Below, in pieces: positions 37,101-45,734 of a stretch of 64,000 bases of DNA. This stretch comes from JAHEEL01 sp942491345 (GTDB lineage: Bacteria; Actinomycetota; Acidimicrobiia; Spongiisociales; UBA5794). The stretch covers positions 1-64,000 of the forward strand of contig CALOAN010000042.1 of the NCBI GenBank assembly GCA_942491345.1, given 5' to 3'. The number at the start of each line of letters is the position of its first letter. Position 1 is the stretch's first letter. A program made the translations under genes and the position numbers. Below the pieces are notes generated by a model. That model did no database searches. It saw only the letters and a program-made list of their open reading frames with translations, and had not been told where the DNA came from.

Positions 37101-38477
37101 ATGCGCAGAAATGGTCTTCTTGTCGCGGGTCTCATCGCCGCTCTTTTCGCCCTCGCCGGCCCGGCCTCGGCCGTCGAGGAACCGCAAGGCAGCTTCGGGG
37201 CGGTCGATGGGAGAACCGGCATCTGGTACCTCTATGACGCTTCGAACAGCGAGACGACCTCGTTCTACTACGGCAATCCCGGCGACTTTCCGATCATGGG
37301 TGACTGGGACTGCAACGATGTCGACACGCCGGGCCTCTATCGCCAGTCCGACGGGTACGTCTATCTGCGCAATTCGAACACCCAGGGCAATGCCGACCTG
37401 AAGTTCTACTTCGGGAATCCGGGGGATATCCCCCTGGCCGGTGACTTCAACGGCGACGGGTGTGACACCGTCTCGATCTACCGGCCGTCGCAGGGCAGGG
37501 TGTTCATCATCAACGAACTCGGCTCAGACGACGGCGGGCTGGGTGCCGCGGAGTTCGACTACTACTTCGGGAACCCGGGCGACAAGCCGTTCGCCGGCGA
37601 CTTCGACGCCGACGGCATCGACACCGTCGGCCTGCACCGAGAGTCCACCGGCCTGGTCTACTTCCGCAACAGCCACACCCAGGGGATCGCCGACTATTCG
37701 TTCATCTACGGGGACCCGGGTGACAAGATCATCGCCGACGAGTGGGCAATGGGAACGGGTGGTGGCACCGACACCGTCGGAATCTTCCGCCCCGACGACG
37801 GGAAGTTCTTCCTCCGGTTCACCAACACGCAGGGCAATGCAGACTTCGATCAGAAGTACGGCAACAGCGACATGCTGCCCGTGGCCGGTGCCTTCGGCGT
37901 GCTCCCCGGCGGCGACGAGGCGCCGCCGGACGAGCCGTACGTCCCGCCACCCCCACCGAAGATCACCGCTCCGGTCTTCGCAGTCGGCGACTCGGTCATG
38001 CTCGGCGTCACCTGCAATTCGTACAGCTGCTACTCGCCGTCGATCAATCTCGAAGGGACCATCCCGCAGCTCGACTCGAACGCGAGGGTGAGTCGCGGGT
38101 TCCGTGACGGGGCGAGCGTGATCGCGTCGCGGCTGGCGCGGTCACCGGTACCGCAGGTGGTCGTGGTGCATCTCGGCACGAACGGAGCGCCGAGCGACTC
38201 CGACTTCGCCGCGGTGATGAACGCAGCGCGCAACGTGCCACGAGTGCTGTTCCTGACGGTCAAGCAGTCGAATACGGCGAACGAGACTGCGGCCAACGCG
38301 GTGATCCGGCGCAACGTCCCGCTCTACGACAACGCCGAACTGGTCGACTGGTATGCCCTCGCCAAGGCCAACCCGAGCTGGCTCTCGGCCGACACCAACT
38401 ACGGCGCCCACCTCTGGACCACCGGCGCAAGAAACGGCTACGTAAACCTCGTAGCCAGCGCAGTAGCAGCGGGGTAG
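37101..38477 (+). CDS. Secreted FG-GAP-type module fused to SGNH-like domain (A)
   Basis: 458 residues. ATG at 37101 with GGAGG 6 nt upstream; the longer upstream frame overlaps the glycosyltransferase and is ignored. It has a signal peptide (LLVAGLIAALFALAGPASA). The five-unit shared module covers about residues 30-275. After a Pro-rich hinge (PPDEPYVPPPPPK) comes an SGNH-like hydrolase/acyltransferase domain: VFAVGDSVMLGV (GDS block), VVVVHLGTNGAPSD (GxN block) and a C-terminal D-x(n)-H in ADTNYGAHLW. Such domains remove or transfer acyl groups on glycans outside the cell. It may be cotranscribed with the glycosyltransferases upstream (35-bp gap). Confidence 0.85.
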   Translation: MRRNGLLVAGLIAALFALAGPASAVEEPQGSFGAVDGRTGIWYLYDASNSETTSFYYGNPGDFPIMGDWDCNDVDTPGLYRQSDGYVYLRNSNTQGNADLKFYFGNPGDIPLAGDFNGDGCDTVSIYRPSQGRVFIINELGSDDGGLGAAEFDYYFGNPGDKPFAGDFDADGIDTVGLHRESTGLVYFRNSHTQGIADYSFIYGDPGDKIIADEWAMGTGGGTDTVGIFRPDDGKFFLRFTNTQGNADFDQKYGNSDMLPVAGAFGVLPGGDEAPPDEPYVPPPPPKITAPVFAVGDSVMLGVTCNSYSCYSPSINLEGTIPQLDSNARVSRGFRDGASVIASRLARSPVPQVVVVHLGTNGAPSDSDFAAVMNAARNVPRVLFLTVKQSNTANETAANAVIRRNVPLYDNAELVDWYALAKANPSWLSADTNYGAHLWTTGARNGYVNLVASAVAAG

Positions 38478-38495
38478 GACGCCGACCTCCCTCTG

Positions 38496-38940
38496 CCTTC
38501 GCCTCTCCCACGGAGTGGGGGAGGCGCGAGCATCCGGCCGGTGAGGCCGGAGCGCAGCGGAGGGGGCTGTGTTTGAGCCGTGGCGGGCCTCATCGGCATG
38601 CGCTGGCTCCCAGGCCGCCCCCTCTGCGGCCAAGCATCAGCTCGGCCGCGTCTCCCCCACCTTCGGTGGGGGAGACGAAGAGGCGTATCCCACACACTCA
38701 CTCGGGTTTTCGCCTCTCCCCACGGAGTGGGGGAGCGCAGCGGAGGGGGCTGTGTTTGAGCCGCGGCGGGCCTCATCGGCATGTGCTGGCTCCCAGGCCG
38801 CCCCCTCTGCGGCCGGACCTCGGTCCGGCCGCGTCTCCCCCACCTGTCGGTGGGGGAGACGAAGAAGCGTATCCCACACACTCACTCGGGTCTTCGCCTC
38901 TCCCACGGAGTGGGGGAGGCGACGCGGAGGGGGCTGCTTG
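38496..38940. repeat. Intergenic palindromic repeat block 7 (best-preserved tandem units)
   Basis: The clearest copy of the family. Two near-identical units of about 185-210 bp start at about 38502 and 38711, and a third partial start lies at 38897. Each unit runs: cctctcccacggagtggggg hairpin, gccggagcgcagcggagggg, a spacer with gcgggcctcatcggcatg and gctcccaggccg, ccccctctgcggcc plus a short palindrome (agcatcagct or ggacctcggtcc), the hairpin tctcccccacctt/gtcggtg, and then gcgtatcccacacactcact. It lies between two SGNH genes that converge on it. Confidence 0.88.
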
Positions 38941-38944
38941 AGTC

Positions 38945-40324
38945 TTACATTCCGTAGGCGCCGGCGATGGTTTTGACCATCAGTCTGGCGCCGGTGGGGT
39001 TGAGGTGGATCAGGTCGTAGGTGTTGCCGGGGCCTTTCGACACGGCAGCCCAGTCGGCCAGCACCACATCGTCGTTTTCTTCCGCGAGGATTCGCAGGCG
39101 CTCGTTCACGTAGTACAAGTAGAAGCCGTAGCGGCTGTTCTGTTCCCGCTGCTGGGCCGTGATGATCGCCTCAGGCGACGCCTCACGCAGCGTTACCCAC
39201 ACGATGTGCTCCGCCCCGCGTGACCGAACCAGGTCCAGCACGGCGTTCGCCTCCCGGTCGAACTTCGCCGCCCACTTGTCGTAGTTCGCGCGGTCCTTCT
39301 CCCACAGCGAGTTGTACCCGATGGCGACAACGGTGTGCGGGTAGACCCACTTGCCGGGCGGCAGCAACGTGGTGGTGAGCTGGTGGAGCATGACCGCCCC
39401 TTTGCCGAGGAAGTCGATGTCGGTCCCCGGGAAGGCGTCCGGGAAGAAGCGCTCGGCCCCGAGCACCACCGAGTCGGTGATGACGGTGAGCCCGGGTGGC
39501 GTTCGCGGCGGCGGATCGTCTCCACCGGGCAGCGGACCGAAGCGGCCGGCCACCGGCACCATGGCGTAGTTCCCATATTCGAACGACTCGTCGGCATACC
39601 CGGGCGTGTTCGAATGCCGAAGGAAGAACTCGCCAAATGCCGGCCGGAAGATGCCAACCGTGTCGACGCTCTGCGCCGTCGACCACCGCCCCGCGACAAG
39701 CCGGTCACCGGGATTCCCGTAGATGAACGAATAGTCGGCGATCCCCTGGGTGTGGCTGTTGCGGAAGTAGACGAGGCCGCTCGATTCGCGATGCAACCCC
39801 ACAGTGTCGATCCCGTCACCGTCGAAGTCGCCGGCGAACGGCTTGTCTCCCGGCGCACCGAAGTAGTAGGCGATCTCCGCCGCACCGAGCCCGCCGTCGT
39901 CCGAGCCCAGTTCGTTGATGACGTAGACCCGGCCTTCGGACGGCCGGTAGATCGAGACGGTGTCGCAGTGGTCTCCGTTGAAGTCGCCGGCCAGCGGAAT
40001 GTCACCGGGGTTCCCGAAGAAGTAGCGCACGTCGGCGTTGCCCTGCGTGTTCGAATTGCGCAGATACACGTAGCCGTCGGATTGGCGATACAGCCCCGGC
40101 GTGTCGTCACCGTCGCAGTCCCAGTCGCCCATGAACGGCACGTCGCCGGGAACGCCGTAGTAGAACGAGGTCGTCTCGCCCGTCGCTGCGTCCCTCAGGA
40201 ACCACAGCCCCGAGCTGGTGTTGACGACGCCAACCGATTCAGGCTCGGTCACGGCTCCTGCGGGGAGGCCGGTCCCCAAGACCGCCAGGACGGTGACCGC
40301 AAGGCCGAGAAGGAGCCGTCTCAT
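38945..40324 (-). CDS. Secreted FG-GAP-type module fused to SGNH hydrolase-like domain (B)
   Basis: 459 residues; signal peptide LLLGLAVTVLAVLGTGLPAGA. The module covers about residues 28-270 and is closest to that of the 37101-38477 protein (shared phrases ELGSDDGGLGAAE and NSHTQGIADYSFIYG). After a hinge the SGNH-like domain shows VITDSVVLGAERFF (GDS-like, with Thr for Gly), VVAIGYNSLWEKD (G-x-N block) and a clear catalytic pair in DLIHLNPTGARLM (DxxH). It is convergent with its paralogue across repeat block 7, suggesting an inverted duplication followed by divergence of the enzyme half. The substrate is probably an acylated surface glycan (inference). Confidence 0.83.
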   Translation of the reverse strand: MRRLLLGLAVTVLAVLGTGLPAGAVTEPESVGVVNTSSGLWFLRDAATGETTSFYYGVPGDVPFMGDWDCDGDDTPGLYRQSDGYVYLRNSNTQGNADVRYFFGNPGDIPLAGDFNGDHCDTVSIYRPSEGRVYVINELGSDDGGLGAAEIAYYFGAPGDKPFAGDFDGDGIDTVGLHRESSGLVYFRNSHTQGIADYSFIYGNPGDRLVAGRWSTAQSVDTVGIFRPAFGEFFLRHSNTPGYADESFEYGNYAMVPVAGRFGPLPGGDDPPPRTPPGLTVITDSVVLGAERFFPDAFPGTDIDFLGKGAVMLHQLTTTLLPPGKWVYPHTVVAIGYNSLWEKDRANYDKWAAKFDREANAVLDLVRSRGAEHIVWVTLREASPEAIITAQQREQNSRYGFYLYYVNERLRILAEENDDVVLADWAAVSKGPGNTYDLIHLNPTGARLMVKTIAGAYGM

Positions 40325-40343
40325 TGCCCAATCACGCTGGTTG

Positions 40344-41735
40344 TCATGACGAGGAATCTAGCCGACCCACCGGTTCGATGGCCGCTTCGTACGGCCGGAT
40401 GATCAGCCACCAGAACGGAAGACTCATCAGGGAGAGGAGGTAGATGCCGAACGCATACCGGAACTCGTGGGCGGGGGTCATGGCCGCCACGTTGAGCAGC
40501 TGCGCCCCGATGAGTCCGCCCGCCCACAGCAGCGGTCGCAGGCGCCGGCGAACCGCCATCCCGACGTAGGTGGCGATGCCGGCAAGGACAACAAGCGCCG
40601 GACGCCACGTGAACCACAGCACGCCGGGTTTCTCGATCCACTGGTACTGGGCGAAGGTGAACGAATACGCCCGCTCGGAAATCGAGTCGCGGGCGATGCC
40701 GAGCGTATTCGGATAGATCTCAAACGGCGGGCGATGGAGGTAGCTGTCGCCACGGGCCCACGGGACGAACAGGAACGAGGCGGCGCACCACCGGTGACCG
40801 AGGACCGTCGGGAGGTGTGTGATGGCGGTGCGGGCGACCAGCGACCGATACTCCCACGGACTCTGCCGTGCCGGTGCGTGCTTGAACTTCGGGTCCCAGA
40901 CAAGCGGCGTTGAGTCCGTGCACTCGTACTTGTCTTGCCAGAATTCGATCGGCGCGATGGCCTCGAGTCGCTCCACGTCGGCGTCGCTGAACCAATCCGG
41001 GTCGTTCACGACCACCGCGGCCACATCGGGGAGGAACACCTGGGCTGGTTCGATCGTGCCGGGGTTCACCGACAGCACGGCGACAGCAGGACGGCGGGGA
41101 TCAGGATCCCAACGGCGACCAACGCACCGCCTGCTGCGAGCAAACGACGCCAGCGGCGCCAGAATCCGATCGCCAAAGCTACCACGAAGATCAGGACGGT
41201 CACCTTCCCGTTCGCCCGCAGCGCCCACATCAAGCCCAAGGGCGGTGCCGAGACGCAGCGGACCCCACCAAGACGACCAGAAGCGGCCCCGGTCCCGAGC
41301 GAGTGCGACCAGCTCGGCGAACGCCCACACCATCGCGAGCGAGTAGGGGATGTCTTTCCAGATCGTGATCGTGGTTGCCCCCACCATCGGGAGTGCCGCC
41401 GTGATCCAGGCGGCGGCCACCGCCAGCCACCACGGAACACCCACCTGCGTGAGGCGGCGCGCAAGGAACCCCAGTAGACCGGCGAGGAGCAGCACCTGGA
41501 GCAGCGTGACGGCCCCGGGGTGATCCCAGACCCGCGTCACGACCCACATCGAGAACGTGTGAGCGATCGGGTGGAAGTTGAAGAACTCGAACCGGTCGAC
41601 CTGGCCGAGCTGGTCGATCGAGTCGGGCGACAGGAAACCCGGGAACCAGCCGAGCCACCAGATCAGCAAAGGGAGCACACTCAGCCAGCCGAGCAGCATC
41701 GCAACGTCGGGTTTTGTGAGGCGCGGTGTCTTCAT
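40344..41735 (-). pseudogene. Multi-spanning membrane protein (DUF6020/GT-C-like) with a shifted middle segment
   Basis: About 463 residues from the ATG at 41735. The N-terminal half has membrane spans and the phrases WWLGWFPGFLSPDSIDQLGQV and HPIAHTFSMWVVTRVW. The first loop Asp and the following His-Pro resemble GT-C/DUF6020 membrane proteins of cell-surface clusters. Between about 41240 and 41085 the natural sequence (LGLMWALRANGKVTVLIFVVALAIGF) is in another frame, so two compensating single-base changes flank a 150-bp window. The single long frame hides this break. The C-terminal third has further helices and a periplasmic loop (EYRSLVARTAITHLPTVLGH). The function is unknown. Confidence 0.65.
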
Positions 41736-41790
41736 ACGGTGGCGAACGGGAGGGCCATGGTGAGGATGGTAGGGAGCGCAGCGCCGTGAA

Positions 41791-43107
41791 TCAGCGAGCG
41801 TGCTCGACTGGCTTTCCGATCGACACGTAGCGGAATCCGGAATTGGCCACGTCGCGCGGGTCGTACAGATTCCGCAGGTCGACAAGGATCTTGTGGTTCA
41901 CGAGATCGCCCAGCCGTCCGAGATCGAGCGTGGCGAACTCGCCCCACTCCGTTGCGATCACCACGGCGTCGGCCCCTTCGGCCGCGGCGTACGCATCGGT
42001 GCAGAAGCTGACGCCCTCGAGTTCCCGACGTGCGTTGTCCATGCCGCGCGGGTCATATACGTTGACGGTCGCTCCCGCATCCACGAGCCCGCCGGCGATT
42101 CGCACGGCTGGGGATTCGCGCAAGTCGTCGGTGTCTGCCTTGAAGGTGATCCCGAGCAACGCAACCGTGGCCTCGTCGGCGGGGATGGGCAGCGACTTTG
42201 TGATCATCTGGACCATGCGGCTCGGTCGATCCATGTTCGCTGCAATCGACGCAGCGACGATCTTGGACGGCACGCCGTGGATTTCTCCGGATCGGAAGAG
42301 CGCCTGCGTGTCCTTCGGGAAACACGAGCCGCCGTACCCCGGGCCGGCGGCGAGGAACCGGTCGCCGATTCGGCTGTCCATGCCCATTCCGGCGGCAACG
42401 TCCTGCACATCCGCACCGGTCTCCTGTGCCAGGTCGGCCATCTCGTTGATGAACGCCAACTTCACGGAGAGGAATGCGTTGGACGCGTACTTGATGAGCT
42501 CCGCCGTCTCGAGACCGGTGAAGAGGGAGGCCGCGCCGCGGTGGAGCAACGGCTGATAGACATGGCGAAGCGCGGCCGCCGACCGATCGTCGTCTGCCCC
42601 TACGACGATCCGGTCCGGATGCATGAAATCCTCGATGGCGGCCCCTTGCCGAAGAAACTCAGGGTTCGATGCCACGCCGAAGTCGAGGTCCGGGCGGGCC
42701 TCGCGGATCAGTGCCCCCACTTCCCTGTTGGTGCCCACGGGAACGGTCGACTTGATCACGACGGTCGTGCCCGGATCGAGAAGTGGGGCCATCGACCTCG
42801 CGGAGGCGCGCACTGCTGAGAGGTCCGCATCGCCGTTGCCCGTCGAAGGTGTTCCGACGCCGATCATGACCACCTCTGCACCGGGGATCGCATCGTCGTA
42901 GCTCGTCGTGAAGCTCAGTCGGCCGGACGCCGTGTTGCGTTCGACGAGTTCTGCGAGTCCCGGTTCGAAGATCGGCACGGAACCCGACTGGAGGAGGGCG
43001 ATCCTGTCTTCGTCCACGTCGACGCACGTGACCGTGTGACCGATTCTGGCGAGGCAGGCTCCTGTGACGAGCCCCACGTAGCCGCTTCCAATAACCGTGA
43101 TCTTCAT
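41791..43107 (-). CDS. ugd: UDP-glucose 6-dehydrogenase
   Basis: 438 residues, full length. The N-terminal Rossmann motif is ITVIGSGYVGLVTGACLA. Central helices carry the conserved SNPEFLRQGAAIEDFMHPDR and KYASNAFLSVKLAFINE. The catalytic Cys sits in GPGYGGSCFPKDTQAL. The C-terminal UDP-binding domain has LGITFKADTDDLRESPA. It oxidises UDP-glucose to UDP-glucuronate with 2 NAD+, supplying an acidic sugar to the polysaccharide. There is no lesion. The reading on the opposite strand at the same place is a codon-bias shadow. Confidence 0.97.
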   Translation of the reverse strand: MKITVIGSGYVGLVTGACLARIGHTVTCVDVDEDRIALLQSGSVPIFEPGLAELVERNTASGRLSFTTSYDDAIPGAEVVMIGVGTPSTGNGDADLSAVRASARSMAPLLDPGTTVVIKSTVPVGTNREVGALIREARPDLDFGVASNPEFLRQGAAIEDFMHPDRIVVGADDDRSAAALRHVYQPLLHRGAASLFTGLETAELIKYASNAFLSVKLAFINEMADLAQETGADVQDVAAGMGMDSRIGDRFLAAGPGYGGSCFPKDTQALFRSGEIHGVPSKIVAASIAANMDRPSRMVQMITKSLPIPADEATVALLGITFKADTDDLRESPAVRIAGGLVDAGATVNVYDPRGMDNARRELEGVSFCTDAYAAAEGADAVVIATEWGEFATLDLGRLGDLVNHKILVDLRNLYDPRDVANSGFRYVSIGKPVEHAR

Positions 43108-43206
43108 AACGTCTCCAGGTGTGTCGAATGGCGGATTGGGCGGTCGGCGGAGTGTAGGAACGTATCGCTCAGCTTCGTCACACGACGTCCGCTGGTTCTT
43201 CGGCGC

Positions 43207-44766
43207 CTAGGCGGAGGGGGGTCGAATCCGCCGGCGGAGCTTTGCGATCGCGGGCCGGGCCGCGCGTGGAATGAAACGAGCCGCAGGGTGGGGGGTATAC
43301 GTGTCGGCCTCCCCATCGGTGGGCGGATCCGGTTCGTGCTCGTCGACGTCCGGGTATGGGAGGTCGCGCACCGCTATACCGAGGCGCCACCATCCGGCGG
43401 TCGACACTGTCGGGTCGTTCGACAAGTCCGAGATGTGCGAACTCAGGTCGCGAAGCCACGGCGTCCGGTCCTCCATCGCGACCACGCTGTCGCCGTCCTT
43501 TCGCCACGAGATGTTGGCGATCGTCTCGTCGATGACATGGACCGTCGAGCCGGGCGCGGTGAACAACAGGAGTTGCAGGGCGTAGTCCTCACCGAGGTCT
43601 GAGTGGGGTGGCGCAGCCGAGACCCGACCCATCGCGATTTCGCGCGGTATGACCAGGCTGCAATTCGGGAGGAAGTTCCAGCCGGTGAATGCGCGATACC
43701 ACTCGCGGGGCAGATACCGGCGGGCGAGCGCCGCGTCCAGGAGTTGGTCACCCTCCCACGACTCGTCGTACGCCTCAACAGCGCCGATGAGAATCGGACG
43801 GTCGGCGGCATGGACGGCATCCTTGATGCGCTCAACCGATCCGGGGGCAACCCAGTCGTCGTCGTCGACGTACCAGACGTAGTCGCCGCGAGCAGCGCTC
43901 AATCCGCCCAGCATGGCGGCCGACCGTGATGCCGCCTCGTCCGATTCGACCGGCAGAGCCACCAACGGGAGCGAAGCGTGGCGCCGACTCGCGTCGGCGA
44001 TGATGTCCGTCAGGCTGTCCTCCCCGGCGGTCGAGGTGACGATCACCTCCAGCAGCGGGCTCTCGGCATGTTCACCGGCAAGGGCGCCAAGGTTCCGTTC
44101 GAGCATCGCAGGTCGTGACGTTGCGGTTCGCACGACAACCGAGATCGTTGGATCGGGACGGATCGAGACCGGTCGGATTCCGGCGATGGCGTTCACGGAG
44201 TCAGCCGGTGGAGCGACTCGCTCGCGGAGCGAAGAGAACCTCAGCCGGTGGGAGAAGAAGACCGGGATGCCATGTTCCGCGCCTGCACCCACGAGATCCG
44301 AGAACGTGCCGGGGACGGCGCGCGACGCGACGATGGACTGCAGCATGCCGACGGCAACAACCGAGACGGCTGGTTCGGCCCGGCCGACGAGTCGGAGGGG
44401 CCGGGCAGCCGGAGTTGCCGGGTCCTCGAGGTAGTTGCCCGAGTCCAGCCGCTCTCCGAGAATGTCGATACCGTCACTGACCAAGGCGAGCCAGGCGACG
44501 CCGTCGAGACCCGGATCGGAAACGGCCGCCGCGAGCTCTGTCGAGAACTGGTGATTGAGGATGATGTCGGGTTCGACGACGGCGATGAGGGGGACGGAGA
44601 CGGGGTCGACGTCGAGCGCGAACTCGAACACGGCACGCATGGAGTCGCGTTCGGCCGGCACCAACGACGGCGCGTCGGCCGGTCCGCCATGCGAGAGGAC
44701 CGCAAGGTCGAAGATCCGAAACGTTCCGGAGCCGGGTTCATTCGTTGCTTGCACGGGGTGGATCAT
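43207..44766 (-). CDS. Glycosyltransferase with C-terminal GT2-like domain
   Basis: 519 residues. The first 205 are not recognisable. A GT-A domain begins at about residue 212: ISVVVRTATSRPAMLERNLG, VIVTSTAGEDSLTDI, then the acidic metal motif YVWYVDDDDWVAPGS. An acceptor segment follows (PREWYRAFTGWNFLPNCSLVIPRE, SDLGEDYALQLLL). The C-terminus is basic (IPRAARPAIAKLRRRIRPP). This N-terminal-extension plus GT2 architecture recurs in the genes at 47112, 50692 and 59173. It is likely cytoplasmic or membrane-associated; the specificity is unknown. It lies upstream of ugd on the same strand with a 99-bp gap. Confidence 0.82.
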   Translation of the reverse strand: MIHPVQATNEPGSGTFRIFDLAVLSHGGPADAPSLVPAERDSMRAVFEFALDVDPVSVPLIAVVEPDIILNHQFSTELAAAVSDPGLDGVAWLALVSDGIDILGERLDSGNYLEDPATPAARPLRLVGRAEPAVSVVAVGMLQSIVASRAVPGTFSDLVGAGAEHGIPVFFSHRLRFSSLRERVAPPADSVNAIAGIRPVSIRPDPTISVVVRTATSRPAMLERNLGALAGEHAESPLLEVIVTSTAGEDSLTDIIADASRRHASLPLVALPVESDEAASRSAAMLGGLSAARGDYVWYVDDDDWVAPGSVERIKDAVHAADRPILIGAVEAYDESWEGDQLLDAALARRYLPREWYRAFTGWNFLPNCSLVIPREIAMGRVSAAPPHSDLGEDYALQLLLFTAPGSTVHVIDETIANISWRKDGDSVVAMEDRTPWLRDLSSHISDLSNDPTVSTAGWWRLGIAVRDLPYPDVDEHEPDPPTDGEADTYTPHPAARFIPRAARPAIAKLRRRIRPPSA

Positions 44767-44897
44767 CGTACCCTCCGAGTCCGTACCAGCGCCTGATCCC
44801 CGACGAGGAAGGGATTCACGGCGGCCTGAGATAGAATCCCAGGACCTAGTGAGAGAGGCGTCGAGGTTCGCTGCAGAACAACGACGATACGTTCCTT

Positions 44898-45734
44898 ATG
44901 ACTACCACTCCTGCCCTTCAGTACGACTCGGCCACGCCACGCCGCCCCATCGTCGACGAGACCCGCTCTTTGTGGGAGCGTCGCGCGCTGGTACGGCTGC
45001 TCGTGTCCCGAGATCTCACCCTGCGCTACAAGCGGTCGGTTCTCGGCGTGTGGTGGACGCTGCTGAATCCGCTGCTCACCGCCGCAGTGATGTGGCTGGT
45101 CTTTTCGCAGATCTTCGACCGGGTCTCGGAGGATGTTCCGTTCATCGTCTACATGTTGTCCGGCATCCTGCTCATCCAGACCTTCTTCGCCCAAGGTGTG
45201 CTTGCAGCAGGTTCGTCGTTGATGTCGAGCGGAGGAATCCTCAGCAAGATCCGCGTTCCGGGGGAGGTGTTTGCGTTCACCGCCGCCCTTGCCGCCGGCG
45301 TGAACTTCGCCATCGGCCTCATTCCCCTGGTCTTGATCATGGTGTTCACCGGAACGCCGATACCGTGGACGATCATTTTGGTGCCGATTCCCGCGATTGC
45401 GATGCTCGCCCTCGTCACCGGTGTTGGCATGCTCATCGCCGCGGCTGCCGTCCACTTCTACGACGTGCTCGACTTCGTCCGGGTCATCCTCCAACTCGTG
45501 ATTTGGCTCGTGCCGACCTTCTATCCCCTCGAGATGATTCCCGAGCAGTACCAGTTCGTCATCAAACTCAACCCGCTCTTCTCCTACCTCGAAGTGTTCC
45601 GCGGGTTCCTCTATCGGGGCTCCTTCGCTCCGATGTGGAACTTCTCGGTGATGACGGTGAGCGCTCTCGTCTTCCTGGCGTTCGGCGTGTGGGTCTTTTC
45701 TAGGAGCTGGCGCAACATGGTGGTGAAGCTCTAG
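44898..45734 (+). CDS. ABC-2 type polysaccharide exporter permease (Wzm/TagG-like)
   Basis: 278 residues with six membrane helices. The N-terminal cytoplasmic segment RALVRLLVSRDLTLRYKRSVLGVWWTLLNPLL is the hallmark of O-antigen and teichoic acid exporter permeases. The C-terminus (FLYRGSFAPMWNFSVMTVSA...WVFSRSWRNMVVKL) is also typical. With the ATPase encoded next, it would move a completed lipid-linked glycan across the membrane. Its TAG shares one base with the GTG start of the ATPase gene (45732-45736), so the two are tightly coupled. Confidence 0.93.
   Translation: MTTTPALQYDSATPRRPIVDETRSLWERRALVRLLVSRDLTLRYKRSVLGVWWTLLNPLLTAAVMWLVFSQIFDRVSEDVPFIVYMLSGILLIQTFFAQGVLAAGSSLMSSGGILSKIRVPGEVFAFTAALAAGVNFAIGLIPLVLIMVFTGTPIPWTIILVPIPAIAMLALVTGVGMLIAAAAVHFYDVLDFVRVILQLVIWLVPTFYPLEMIPEQYQFVIKLNPLFSYLEVFRGFLYRGSFAPMWNFSVMTVSALVFLAFGVWVFSRSWRNMVVKL

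Noticed and set aside
38496..38940. CRISPR array
   Set aside because: Units are about 185-210 bp, composed of several hairpins with conserved spacers; there are no short identical repeats with unique 30-40-bp spacers and no cas genes.
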